This document shows positions 1-7,198 of a DNA stretch of 13,258 nt, piece after piece. The stretch covers positions 1 to 13,258 of the forward strand of contig JAQCYU010000041.1 of NCBI GenBank assembly GCA_027682925.1, written 5' to 3'. The first letter of the stretch is position 1. Every line of letters starts with the position of its first letter. The notes under the pieces were generated by a model. The model was not told the origin of the DNA, did not search any database, and was given only the letters and a program-made list of their open reading frames with translations. Made by a program: the position numbers and the translations under genes. The DNA comes from Coriobacteriaceae bacterium AF45-21 (GTDB lineage Bacteria; Actinomycetota; Coriobacteriia; Coriobacteriales; Coriobacteriaceae).

Positions 1-17
1 GTCGCGTCCCCGTGCAC

Positions 18-93
18 GGCATGCGCCTTCCCCGACCGACGGCGCATGCCCGTTGCATTCGCATCCCGCCCGCCCACCGCACGGCGCGGGCGG
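18..93. other. Two GC-rich hairpins in the leader of the uptake operon
   Basis: Two perfect inverted repeats precede the first lipoprotein gene. The first pairs GGCATGCGCC (18-27) with its reverse complement at 41-50 around a 13-base loop. The second pairs CCGCCCGC (66-73) with 86-93 around a 12-base loop. Neither is followed by a T-run, so a classical terminator is not supported on the + strand. They could end transcription from a gene left of the window or shape the leader of the operon. No convincing promoter hexamers are visible in 1-119. Confidence 0.45.
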
Positions 94-119
94 TCGAAGC
101 GATTGAAAGGAACCCCTCC

Positions 120-652
120 ATGTTGAAGAAAACCCTCGTCTTCGCCCTGTCGGCGGCGCTTTTCGCGTTCTCGCTCGCCGGCTGCGGCGGAAATTCAATC
201 GACAGTGCAAAGGCAAGCGATGCCGATTCCCAGGAAAAGACCGAACAGGCGGCCGATGCGCCCGAGGGCGCAAGCGCTGCCCCCATTACCGCCGACAAGG
301 TGGCTGACGGCACTATCCAATCACCGTAGATTCCAGCTCGAACATGTTCAGGATTGTAGACGCCCAGCTCATCGTGGAAAACGGCTCCATGCACTGCGTG
401 ATGACACTTTCCGGCACGGGCTACGGCAAGCTCTTCATGGGCACGGGCGACGAGGCTGCCGCCGCGAGCGAGGCCGACTTCATCCCCTATGCGGAAAACG
501 CGGAAGGCAAGTACACCTACGACGTGCCCGTTGATGCGCTCGACGAGGACACCGCCTGCGCCGCGTGGAGCATTAAAAGGGAGCGGTGGTACGACCGCAC
601 GCTCGTGTTCGAATCCGCCGGCGTCGATCTGCGCGCCGACGCACTGAAGTAA
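120..652 (+). pseudogene. Small NEAT-like lipoprotein gene, frameshifted by one missing base
   Basis: The ATG at 120 follows a GAAAGGAA ribosome site (105-112). The protein opens with a lipoprotein signal ending LAGC (Cys22), then a Ser/Ala-rich linker, so it should be anchored outside the membrane. The frame hits TAG at 327-329 right after VADGT. If one base is added after AC (312-313), the frame continues from TAT at 314 as YPITVDSSSNMFR and runs on to 652, giving about 177 residues. The restored second part (IVENG, LSGTGYGKL, YDVPVDALDED, AAWS) matches the NEAT-like domain at the front of the next gene motif by motif, which supports one original gene. The expected role is capture of haem or chelated iron for the ABC importer encoded just downstream. 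As sequenced, only a 69-residue signal-plus-linker peptide would be made. Sequencing error is a real alternative. The NEAT assignment is by pattern only. Confidence 0.75.
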
Positions 653-656
653 CGCC

Positions 657-2228
657 ATGCGGTCGATTCTTCCCAAGGGGGAAAACAGGAAGTGCCGCAG
701 CATCGCGGCGCGCGTAATCGCCTGCGTTCTCGTCGCCCTGCTCGCGCTTCCCTTCGCTGGGTGCAGTGCGAGCCCGAACGCGACCGGTGCCACGGCGGGC
801 TCTCAGGAATACACTGTGAGCGTCTCGCTTTCCGGCGGGTCAGGGCGCGCAAGCATCGCCTCACCCACCACAATTGTGAAGGATGGCGAAACCTACACCG
901 CGACCATCACCTGGTCGAGTTCGAACTACGACAAGATGACCGTCGACGGCGTGGACTACGCGCCCGTAAACGACGGCGGCAACTCCACGTTCGAGATACC
1001 CGTCACGCTCGACGAGGACATTGCCGTGTCGGCCGAGACCGTCGCCATGTCGACGCCGCACACCATCGACTACACGCTCCACTTCGACTCATCCACCATG
1101 AAGGAGAAATCGGGCGACGATGCAAGCGGCGGCTCCCCTGCGGGAACGGCTTCAAGCGCCGCAGCCGACTTCCACAACGCCGATTTGGGCTGCGGCTGGG
1201 AGCCGACGGGGACGCTTCAGCTTGAATACGCCGAGCACTTCACTGTCGACGAGTTCGAAGGCGGCCTGCGGCTTATCTGCGTTTCGAACGGGGAGCGCTT
1301 CCTCGTGGTGCCGCAAGATGCGAAGGTGCCTAATGGGTTGAGCTCCGACATCGCGGTCATAAGGCGCCCCGCCAACAAGGTGTACCTCGTGTCGTCGGCG
1401 ACGATGTGCCTAGTCGACGCGCTCGATGCGAACGACAATATCATCATGTCGGGCACGAAGGCCGACGACTGCTCGGTCGTGGGCTTCAAAAGCGCACTCG
1501 AAAGTGGGGCGATCGCCTACGGCGGCAAGTACAGCGCGCCCGACTACGAGCGAATATCGGCCTCGGGCTGTACGCTCGCCATCGAGAACACCATGATCAA
1601 CCACACGCCCGATGTGAAGGAAAAGCTGCAGAAGCTCGGGCTCGTCGTGCTCACCGAACAGTCGTCGAGCGAGCCCGAAGCACTCGGGCGCGTCGAGTGG
1701 ATTAAGCTTTTCGGCGTCCTGTTCGACAAGGAAGACGAGGCCGCGCACCTGTTCAACGAGCAGAAGGCCCGCGTCGAGCAAACGTCGGGGCTCGCGTCGT
1801 CAGGTAAAACCGTGGCGTATTTCTACATTAACTCGAACGGGGCCGCCGTCACGCGGCGGGCGGGCGACTACGTGGCGCAGATGATCGAGCTTGCAGGCGG
1901 CAGCTATGCGCTCGATGACGCGCAGACGGCGTCGACGTCAGGTTCGTCAGTAACGCTCGAAATGGAGCGCTTCTACGCGACGGCGAAGGATGCCGACATC
2001 ATCGTCTACAACGGCACCATCGACGAATCGGTTGCCACCTTGAACGACTTCGTAGGCAAAAACGCGCTATTGTCGCAGTTCAAAGCCGTGAAGAACGGCA
2101 ACGTCTGGGTCACAAGCGCCGACATGTACCAGCAGATGACTTCTACCGCCGACATTATCGACGAGCTGCACGGGGCGTTCACCGGCGATGACGCGAGCGA
2201 CTTCCATTATCTGAGGAAGCTCGGTTAG
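657..2228 (+). CDS. Substrate-binding lipoprotein of iron/haem-type ABC importer, fused to an N-terminal NEAT-like domain
   Basis: This 523-residue protein has an N-terminal hydrophobic segment (about 17-34) ending in a lipobox at FAGC (Cys36). Residues 50-145 form a NEAT-like or iron-transport-associated domain (IVKDGETYTATITWSSSNYD, STFEIPV, AMSTPHTIDYTLHF). After a Gly/Ser/Ala linker (146-172), residues about 185-520 resemble a BtuF/FepB-type periplasmic binding protein, with motifs such as IENTMINHTPDVKEKL and LGRVEWIKLFGVL. It should bind the substrate outside the membrane and hand it to the FecCD permease. Binding proteins of this class are usually about 300-350 residues, so the fused domain explains the extra length. 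The ATG lies four bases after the preceding stop with no strong ribosome site, which suggests translational coupling. The substrate cannot be read from sequence: haem, ferric siderophore and corrinoid are all possible. Confidence 0.85.
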   Translation: MRSILPKGENRKCRSIAARVIACVLVALLALPFAGCSASPNATGATAGSQEYTVSVSLSGGSGRASIASPTTIVKDGETYTATITWSSSNYDKMTVDGVDYAPVNDGGNSTFEIPVTLDEDIAVSAETVAMSTPHTIDYTLHFDSSTMKEKSGDDASGGSPAGTASSAAADFHNADLGCGWEPTGTLQLEYAEHFTVDEFEGGLRLICVSNGERFLVVPQDAKVPNGLSSDIAVIRRPANKVYLVSSATMCLVDALDANDNIIMSGTKADDCSVVGFKSALESGAIAYGGKYSAPDYERISASGCTLAIENTMINHTPDVKEKLQKLGLVVLTEQSSSEPEALGRVEWIKLFGVLFDKEDEAAHLFNEQKARVEQTSGLASSGKTVAYFYINSNGAAVTRRAGDYVAQMIELAGGSYALDDAQTASTSGSSVTLEMERFYATAKDADIIVYNGTIDESVATLNDFVGKNALLSQFKAVKNGNVWVTSADMYQQMTSTADIIDELHGAFTGDDASDFHYLRKLG

Positions 2229-2232
2229 CGCC

Positions 2233-3273
2233 ATGAGAAGCCGGCTTTCCATGGCATACGACGAATCGGGGCGCGCCGCGCGGTGTCGCGTCGTGACGGC
2301 GCTGCTCGCTGTTGCCCTCATCGTGCTCGTCGGGGCCAACCTGTGCATCGGGAGCGTGCTCGTGCCCGCAGACCACATCCCCGGCATCCTTTCGGGCGGC
2401 GCGGCCAATTCCATGGAAAGCCAGGTCATCTGGGAGATTCGCCTGCCGCGCGTGCTTTCAGCCGTGCTTCTCGGCGGGGCACTTTCGCTTTCCGGGTTCC
2501 TGCTGCAGACGTTTTTCAACAACCCCATCGCCGACCCGTTCATCTTGGGCGTCTCCTCGGGCGCAAAGTTCGTCGTCGCGCTTACGATGATCGTACTTCT
2601 AGGCGCGAACATGGCCATGTCTTCGCCGGCCATGGTGGCCGCAGCGTTTCTGGGCTCGCTTATCACCATCGGCTTCGTGCTCCTCATCGCACGGCGCATA
2701 AGTTCCATGGCCATGCTCATCGTGGCGGGCGTCATGGTGGGATACATCTGCTCGGCGGCGACGAACTTCCTCATCGCCTTCGCCGACGACCAGTCCATCG
2801 TGAACCTGCACAACTGGTCTTTGGGTAGCTTCTCGGGTTCGAGCTGGGACGACATCGCGGTCATCGCGGTCGTGGTGATCACCGTGAGCGCATGCGTATT
2901 CGCGATATCGAAGCCCCTTTCCGCCTTCCAGCTGGGAGAAGCCTACGCGAAAAGCGTCGGCGTGAACGTCGAACGCTTCCGCGTGGTGCTCGTCCTTCTA
3001 GCGAGCATGCTCTCCGCCTGCGTGACCGCGTTCGCTGGTCCGGTGTCGTTCGTAGGCATCGCGGTTCCGCATCTCGTGAAGTCGGCGCTAAAGTCGTCGA
3101 AGCCCATCCGCGTGATTCCTGCGTGCTTCTTGGGAGGCGCCATCTTCTGCGCGGGCTGCGATTTGATCGCGCGCACGCTGTTCTCTCCCGTCGAGCTTTC
3201 CATCAGCGCCGTCACCGCCATCTTCGGCGCTCCGGTGGTTATCGCGCTCATGTTGAAGAAGCGGGTGAGGTAG
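2233..3273 (+). CDS. FecCD-family ABC transporter permease (iron/haem/corrinoid type)
   Basis: This 346-residue integral membrane protein carries the hallmarks of the FecCD/BtuC family: IRLPRVLSAVLLGGALSLSG, then LQTFFNNPIADPFILGVSSGA, the later NWSLGSFSG, AFAGPVSFVGIAVPHLV, and the C-terminal VELSISAVTAIFGAPVVIAL. Hydrophobic segments run through the whole length, as expected for about ten membrane helices. It forms the channel, probably as a homodimer because only one permease gene is present. The ATG is four bases after the stop of the binding-protein gene, and the stop codon abuts the ATG of the ATPase gene, so the three are surely co-transcribed. The length is normal for the family and no key motif is missing. 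Confidence 0.92.
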   Translation: MRSRLSMAYDESGRAARCRVVTALLAVALIVLVGANLCIGSVLVPADHIPGILSGGAANSMESQVIWEIRLPRVLSAVLLGGALSLSGFLLQTFFNNPIADPFILGVSSGAKFVVALTMIVLLGANMAMSSPAMVAAAFLGSLITIGFVLLIARRISSMAMLIVAGVMVGYICSAATNFLIAFADDQSIVNLHNWSLGSFSGSSWDDIAVIAVVVITVSACVFAISKPLSAFQLGEAYAKSVGVNVERFRVVLVLLASMLSACVTAFAGPVSFVGIAVPHLVKSALKSSKPIRVIPACFLGGAIFCAGCDLIARTLFSPVELSISAVTAIFGAPVVIALMLKKRVR

Positions 3274-4542
3274 ATGGGGGAATTCGTGCCGCGGCCCAAA
3301 ACGCTCGGAGGGGACATTCCATGCTTAGACAGTCCTGAGCTCGCACGAAAGCGCCAGAAGGCACTTTCGGCTCGTGCGGAACTGCGCGCGGAACGCCTCC
3401 TCCGAGCGGAGCCGAACCTCGAAACTACGGTCGAAACGCAGGCTGACGGAGCGCCGCTTTTCCACATAAGCGACCTGTCGGCGGGCTACGACAAGAAGGT
3501 CGTAGTCGAAGGCGTCGATCTGGAGGTTCGCGCGGGCGACGTCGTGGCGCTCATCGGGCCGAACGGCTCGGGCAAGTCGACCATCTTGAAAACCATCACA
3601 CGCCATCTGGCACCGCTTGCCGGCGCGGTCGAGCTCGACGGGCGGGAGATTTCCCGATGGAAGACGGCGGAGTTTGCAAGGAACCTTGCCGTTATGCTGA
3701 CAGATCGCCCCCGGACCGAGCTCCTCACCTGCCGCGATGTCGTAGAGGCGGGAAGGCACCCCTACACCGGGCGAATGGGCACACTCTCGCCCGACGACCA
3801 TAGTCGGGTCGACGAGGCCATGAAAACCGCACATGTGGAAGAGCTCGCCGAGCGCGACTTCATGCAGATAAGCGACGGGCAACGCCAGCGCGTCATGCTC
3901 GCACGCGCCATCGCGCAGGATCCGCGTGTGCTCGTGCTCGACGAGCCCACGTCATATCTCGATATCCGCTACCAGATCGACCTGCTGCGAATACTTCGCC
4001 ACCTTGCGAAATCGCGGAATGTGGCTGTCATCATGTCCATCCACGAACTCGAGCTCGCGCAGAAAAGCGCCGACAAGGTGATTTGCGTGAAGGACGGCCG
4101 GGTCTTCCGCGCCGGCGCACCCGAGGACATATTCACGCGCGAGACGATTGGCGAGCTCTACGGCCTTCAACATGGCACCTTCAACGAGCGCTTCGGCAGC
4201 GTGGAAATTGGACGCCCGCACGGCGATGCGCACACGTTCGTCATCGCCGGCGCAGGTACGGGGTCGGCTGTGTTTCGCCAGCTCATCCGGCAGGGCAAGG
4301 CGTTCTACACGGGCGTTCTGCACGAAGGGGACATCGACTGCGAGCTCGCGCGCGACCTGGCGGCGGAATGCGTGGCCGAGCGCGCCTTCGAGCCGATCGG
4401 GGATAGAACCATAGCCCGCGCCAAAGAGCTCCTCGTCCACTGCGCGCGCCTTATCGTGTGTCCTGCCGCCTTCGGCACCATAAACGCCCGCAACGCAGAG
4501 CTCGTCGAGTTCGCACGCTCGCATGGTATCGAGGTCATGTGA
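3274..4542 (+). CDS. ABC transporter ATPase (FepC/BtuD type) with extra C-terminal domain
   Basis: This is the 422-residue motor subunit of the importer; its ATG directly follows the permease stop. Residues 1-60 are a charged N-terminal extension. The ATPase domain (about 62-305) shows Walker A GPNGSGKST (95-103), signature ISDGQRQRV (199-207), Walker B VLVLDEP (219-225), D-loop SYLD (227-230) and the H-loop His257. The Q-loop position reads MLTDRP (141-146), with Asp144 where Gln is usual. Residues about 319-422 form a second, Rossmann-like domain with a glycine motif (VIAGAGTGSAVFRQL) and CPAAFGTINARNAELV. Family members are usually about 250-270 residues, so both extensions are extra. I recall similar tails on related ATPases in Clostridia and Coriobacteriia but know no function for them. 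The tail may sense a ligand or regulate transport, which is inference only. Confidence 0.9.
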   Translation: MGEFVPRPKTLGGDIPCLDSPELARKRQKALSARAELRAERLLRAEPNLETTVETQADGAPLFHISDLSAGYDKKVVVEGVDLEVRAGDVVALIGPNGSGKSTILKTITRHLAPLAGAVELDGREISRWKTAEFARNLAVMLTDRPRTELLTCRDVVEAGRHPYTGRMGTLSPDDHSRVDEAMKTAHVEELAERDFMQISDGQRQRVMLARAIAQDPRVLVLDEPTSYLDIRYQIDLLRILRHLAKSRNVAVIMSIHELELAQKSADKVICVKDGRVFRAGAPEDIFTRETIGELYGLQHGTFNERFGSVEIGRPHGDAHTFVIAGAGTGSAVFRQLIRQGKAFYTGVLHEGDIDCELARDLAAECVAERAFEPIGDRTIARAKELLVHCARLIVCPAAFGTINARNAELVEFARSHGIEVM

Positions 4543-4610
4543 GCGTGCGAAGGCGCATCGGAGGATTCCCAATTGGAGTGGGAAGGATAAACTGGACTTT
4601 CTTTTAATGA

Positions 4611-4700
4611 TCCTCAGGCTACAGCTCCTACGCCGGCGAGGTCTACAAGGCGCCGGAGAACCTCGTGAACAGGAATTTCCACGCCGACGAACCCAACTAG
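4611..4700 (+). mobile_element. Remnant of an IS3-family transposase (OrfB fragment)
   Basis: From TAC at 4620 to AAC at 4697 one frame reads YSSYAGEVYK followed by APENLVNRNFHADEPN, then TAG. This closely resembles the linker just before the integrase core in IS3-family OrfB proteins, where the family continues PNxxWLTDITEF. Here the DDE catalytic core, the helix-turn-helix and the rest are absent. A TGA at 4608-4610 closes the frame upstream and TAG (4698) ends it downstream, so this is a dead fragment of about 28 codons. The AT-richer stretch at 4588-4610 (AAACTGGACTTTCTTTTAA) may be part of an IS end, which is uncertain. The fragment sits exactly between the convergent uptake operon and the TetR gene, whose stop begins three bases further on. 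Confidence 0.65.
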
Positions 4701-4702
4701 AC

Positions 4703-5314
4703 CTAATCCAAGCGAGATTCCAGACTCGACAGGCCATTAAGAGTCAGGTCGTTGGCGACCTCCGAGACACGCTCGATAGGAACCGAACCGTCAGACAGCG
4801 CCCACGTACGATAGATGCCGATGATACCGGACAGCAAAAACGCAAGATAGTAATCGAACATCTCGTCCTTGAGACCTTGGGGCAGCAAATCGCGCTCGGC
4901 AATCTCGTGCTCGAGCGGCGCACGAAGACGAGCCATAAAATCATCAAGCGGAATGTTCTCGATCAGCTGACGATTGAGCACCAAGTTGTTGCACAGTGCC
5001 TCGTTAACGGTTTTAAAGAAGGTCGCCGCCGCGCCCAGGGCGCGCTCGTTGGTGTCGCCGTCCATGGAAGCAAGCGTTTTCTCGACCGAGTCGACAATCA
5101 TCTCCACCACATCGACGGCAATGGCATCGAGCAGGCCGTCAACCGTGCCAAAGTGCACGTAGAAGGTCTTACGGTCGACATTGGCCTCGCGCGCGATGGC
5201 GCTCACCGTAATGTCTGCCAGCGGCTTTTCCATCAACAGGCGCTCAAACGCAGAAAGGATAGCATTGCGGCTGCGAACGATGCGGCGATCAATACGCGGT
5301 TTGCTGGTGGCCAT
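4703..5314 (-). CDS. TetR/AcrR-family transcriptional regulator
   Basis: This 203-residue DNA-binding repressor-type protein starts at ATG 5314, preceded by GAAGGGA at good spacing; an ATG nine codons upstream has no such site. The N-terminal helix-turn-helix lies at about residues 34-55 (ITVSAIAREANVDRKTFYVHF), a canonical TetR_N pattern. The rest (about 70-203) is a mostly helical, variable ligand-binding and dimer domain, including FFKTVNEALCNNLVLNRQLI and a hydrophobic segment YYLAFLLSGIIGIYRTWAL. The length is normal. It lies downstream of, and in the same direction as, the flippase-like gene, with a long inverted repeat in the gap that could be its operator. The ligand and targets are unknown. 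The convergent uptake operon is a possible but unsupported target. Confidence 0.9.
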   Translation of the reverse strand: MATSKPRIDRRIVRSRNAILSAFERLLMEKPLADITVSAIAREANVDRKTFYVHFGTVDGLLDAIAVDVVEMIVDSVEKTLASMDGDTNERALGAAATFFKTVNEALCNNLVLNRQLIENIPLDDFMARLRAPLEHEIAERDLLPQGLKDEMFDYYLAFLLSGIIGIYRTWALSDGSVPIERVSEVANDLTLNGLSSLESRLD

Positions 5315-5351
5315 GGGCGTGTCCCTTCGATATACGGGCATTCATCAACAG

Positions 5352-5387
5352 ATGAGAGATAATCTACGTAAGAGGATTATCCCTCAT
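5352..5387. promoter_or_regulatory. Long imperfect palindrome, candidate TetR operator
   Basis: Two 13-base arms (5352-5364 and 5375-5387) pair with one mismatch (5357/5382) around a 10-base spacer that contains TACGTA. The core is GATAATC-N10-GATTATC. It lies 38-73 bases upstream of the TetR start, in the gap after the flippase-like gene. Size and position suit an autoregulatory TetR operator. A terminator is less likely because no T-run follows on the - strand. Confidence 0.45.
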
Positions 5388-5430
5388 ACAGCACAAATAT
5401 GCCCCGCATCATGAAGAACGCACGACTGCC

Positions 5431-6738
5431 CTACTGCGACTTAGGGTGCTTCTTCTTATTGAGTGCCGACGGAGATACGCGAATACCGTCGCCTGTCTGG
5501 CGCACATAGGCTTTATGAGCCGGCTTAGCAGCCCCAGAAGCCTTCTGAGCGTGCTTCTTGGGATCAACGGTAACAGCATTCGTGGGGTGCGGCTTAGTGG
5601 GCGCAGAGGACGTCTGAGGCGTTCGTCCGAGCTTGCGCATCGCGCGATCCCAGCGCGCATGGATACTCTCGTTGTGAGCGCTCTTAAGGCCCAGCAGGGG
5701 CGCGGCCAAAATCGTCGGCGCGATAAACGTAATGAGGCGCCACAGCAGATAACCGGCGGTCGACGCAGATCCAAAGAAATGACCCAGGAACAGCGCGAAG
5801 CCACCCTCGGCACCGCCGGTGCCACCGGGCAGGGGAACAGCAGAGCTCAGGAGCTGAACAAAGGCGCTCGCGGCCATGACCGAGAAAAAGTCGACTTCGT
5901 GGTGGCCAAAGGCAAGCATCAGGAAATACGGCACGAGATAGAAAAACGCGAGCTGCAACATGGTGATGACCACCGTGAGCAGCATAGACGAAAAGTGGCC
6001 GGCTGAAAGCTTGAACTTCTCGGAAAAAGAGTAGATTTCGCCGTCGACAAACGTACGCCAGCCTTCGATCTTGGTGGCCGAGACGCCCATTCGCTCGAGC
6101 CAATTAATGATGCAGTGCGCGACGCGCGTGACGGTCTTGGGCATGAGCGCGACGGCAAAGATGCCAAGCAGAATGCAACAGTGACCGCCAAAGCTAAAGA
6201 CGCACAGCAGCGTCATGTCGCCATAACGCTCGGCGAAAAACGGCATGCGGGCAAGCAGCAGAATGGCGCCCCAGGCAACGAGGCCAAACTGATACACGAT
6301 AAAACGCGTGAACTGCGTGGCACCGGCCTCGCCGACATTTTGGCCTGCCTTGGTCAGGCGGTAAATCTGGGCGGGCGTAGAGCCCATCATCATGGGCGTC
6401 AGGTTGCCAAAGAAGATACCGCTCGCCTCGACCGAGATCAGGTCGCGAATGCCGACGGGCGAATTGGGATCGAGCCAGACGGCGATCGCATAGGCAACGA
6501 TGCCAAAGAACAGGTACAGGAACATGCAAAAGCATGCAGCAACGAGCCACGGCGCCTGAACGCTCGACATGGCAGCCCAGAACTGTCCCATCTGACCGGT
6601 CACAATCAGATAAACGATATAGCCAACCAGCACGACCCCGATAAAAATGGCACCGCGGCGTGCACCCTTGTTGTCATCGCCGCCCGAGGCCTCAACCTCG
6701 ACCTGGGGCTTAGATGTATGCTGAGAGGACTCCGTCAT
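5431..6738 (-). CDS. Flippase-like integral membrane protein (lysylphosphatidylglycerol synthase TM family, UPF0104)
   Basis: This 435-residue protein has a short polar N-terminus, about eight hydrophobic segments between residues 28 and 350, and a basic Lys/His/Pro-rich tail (about 355-435). The family signatures are visible: GNLTPMMMGSTPAQIYRLTK (111-130) and PLPGGTGGAEGGFALFLG (302-319). These match the transmembrane domain of MprF-type proteins, which move aminoacylated or other lipids across the membrane. The catalytic aminoacyltransferase domain of MprF is absent, so this is a stand-alone flippase-like member of unknown substrate. The start at 6738 was chosen because AGAAGGAG precedes it and because a likely -10 element (6772-6777) would start the message below the more upstream ATG at 6771. 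The charged tail is longer than in many homologues. Confidence 0.85.
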   Translation of the reverse strand: MTESSQHTSKPQVEVEASGGDDNKGARRGAIFIGVVLVGYIVYLIVTGQMGQFWAAMSSVQAPWLVAACFCMFLYLFFGIVAYAIAVWLDPNSPVGIRDLISVEASGIFFGNLTPMMMGSTPAQIYRLTKAGQNVGEAGATQFTRFIVYQFGLVAWGAILLLARMPFFAERYGDMTLLCVFSFGGHCCILLGIFAVALMPKTVTRVAHCIINWLERMGVSATKIEGWRTFVDGEIYSFSEKFKLSAGHFSSMLLTVVITMLQLAFFYLVPYFLMLAFGHHEVDFFSVMAASAFVQLLSSAVPLPGGTGGAEGGFALFLGHFFGSASTAGYLLWRLITFIAPTILAAPLLGLKSAHNESIHARWDRAMRKLGRTPQTSSAPTKPHPTNAVTVDPKKHAQKASGAAKPAHKAYVRQTGDGIRVSPSALNKKKHPKSQ

Positions 6739-6771
6739 GAGGCTCCTTCTGACCGTCCAAATATCTTGCAT

Positions 6772-6777
6772 ATTGTA
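6772..6777 (-). promoter_or_regulatory. Candidate -10 element for the flippase-like gene
   Basis: The - strand reads TACAAT (five of six matches to TATAAT) 34 bases upstream of the ATG at 6738. No good -35 hexamer is found at 16-18 bases, so this is only a weak promoter call. Confidence 0.35.
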
Positions 6778-6841
6778 CCCGCAAGGGCCACAAGCAGAAC
6801 GTAAAGCTATGGGCCAAATGGGAATTGCAGATGGTTTGCTC

Positions 6842-6879
6842 GGAAATAAAAAACCCGGGCTTCCGTGGGAAGTCCGGGT
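6842..6879 (-). terminator. Rho-independent terminator of tRNA-Glu
   Basis: A 12-base stem (6853-6864 with 6868-6879, one G-T type pair) has a 3-base loop. On the - strand it is followed by TTTTTTATTT. It lies directly downstream of the tRNA gene and probably ends that transcript. Confidence 0.85.
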
Positions 6880-6889
6880 CTCAAATTCA

Positions 6890-6966
6890 TGGTAGCCCGT
6901 ACCAGATTCGAACTGGTGATCTCCGCCTTGAGAGGGCGGCGTCCTAAACCGCTAGACGAACGGGCC
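6890..6966 (-). tRNA. tRNA-Glu (anticodon CUC)
   Basis: The - strand folds as a full tRNA cloverleaf of 77 bases. The acceptor stem GGCCCGT pairs with ACGGGCT (first pair G-U). The D-arm is GTC...GAC. The anticodon stem CCGCC/GGCGG encloses the loop CTCTCAA with anticodon CTC, which reads GAG (Glu). The T-arm is ACCAG TTCGAAT CTGGT. The 3' CCA is encoded in the DNA (6890-6892), so this tRNA does not need the CCA-adding enzyme for first maturation. It is flanked by its own promoter and terminator, as a single-gene unit. Confidence 0.96.
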
Positions 6967-7000
6967 ACATGACATCTGCACTGCCGTGCTGCGAAGAAAT

Positions 7001-7029
7001 ATATTACGGGACAAAAAACGCGAGCGCAA
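7001..7029 (-). promoter_or_regulatory. Promoter of tRNA-Glu
   Basis: On the - strand TTGCGC (-35, 7024-7029) and TAATAT (-10, 7001-7006) are separated by exactly 17 bases. The -10 lies 35 bases before the mature 5' end, leaving a short leader for RNase P. Each hexamer has four of six consensus matches. Confidence 0.5.
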
Positions 7030-7086
7030 GAAAAAATTCCAATTTGCCGAAAATTTGTCGGCAGGTTATGGAACGCGCAGGTCAAA

Positions 7087-7198
7087 TGGGTAGATAATTT
7101 GGGACGGGGCTTTTTAGCTACCTATACCAAAATCACGAGCACTTCGACCGATTGAAAGCAGTGGTAGCTAATAAGCCCTGTCCCAAATTAGCTACCCA
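7087..7198. repeat. 112-base inverted-repeat element (MITE- or REP-like) at the end of cca
   Basis: Two 36-base arms (7087-7122 and 7163-7198) are reverse complements with three mismatches (7094/7191, 7106/7179, 7113/7172). They enclose a 40-base spacer. The outer ends read TGGGTAG and CTACCCA. The mismatches are not biased toward G-U pairs on either strand, which fits a DNA element better than a conserved RNA. The near-identical heptamers AGGTCAA (7079-7085) and AGGTTAA (7199-7205) could be a decayed target duplication. The stop codon of cca (7192-7194) lies inside the right arm. No coding capacity is visible. Confidence 0.75.

Noticed and set aside
309..331. Programmed frameshift in the lipoprotein gene
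   Set aside because: There is no slippery heptamer or downstream stimulator; a simple base loss explains the data better.
4566..4584. TTCCC/GGGAA hairpin after the ATPase gene, as an operon terminator
   Set aside because: The stem has five pairs and no adjacent T-run; the convergent gap shows no convincing terminator.
4523..5362. 279-codon + strand frame running from the end of the ATPase gene across TetR
   Set aside because: It overlaps the antisense of TetR and has no recognisable domain; only the IS3-like fragment near 4620-4697, in another frame, looks real.
7031..7063. Hairpin TGCCGA/TCGGCA with a T-run on the - strand, as a cca terminator
   Set aside because: The stem is only six pairs and the T-run starts eight bases after it and adjoins the tRNA promoter, so a terminator call is too weak.
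6807..7085. 92-codon - strand frame covering tRNA-Glu
   Set aside because: It reads through a tRNA gene and its terminator, a well-known kind of false frame.
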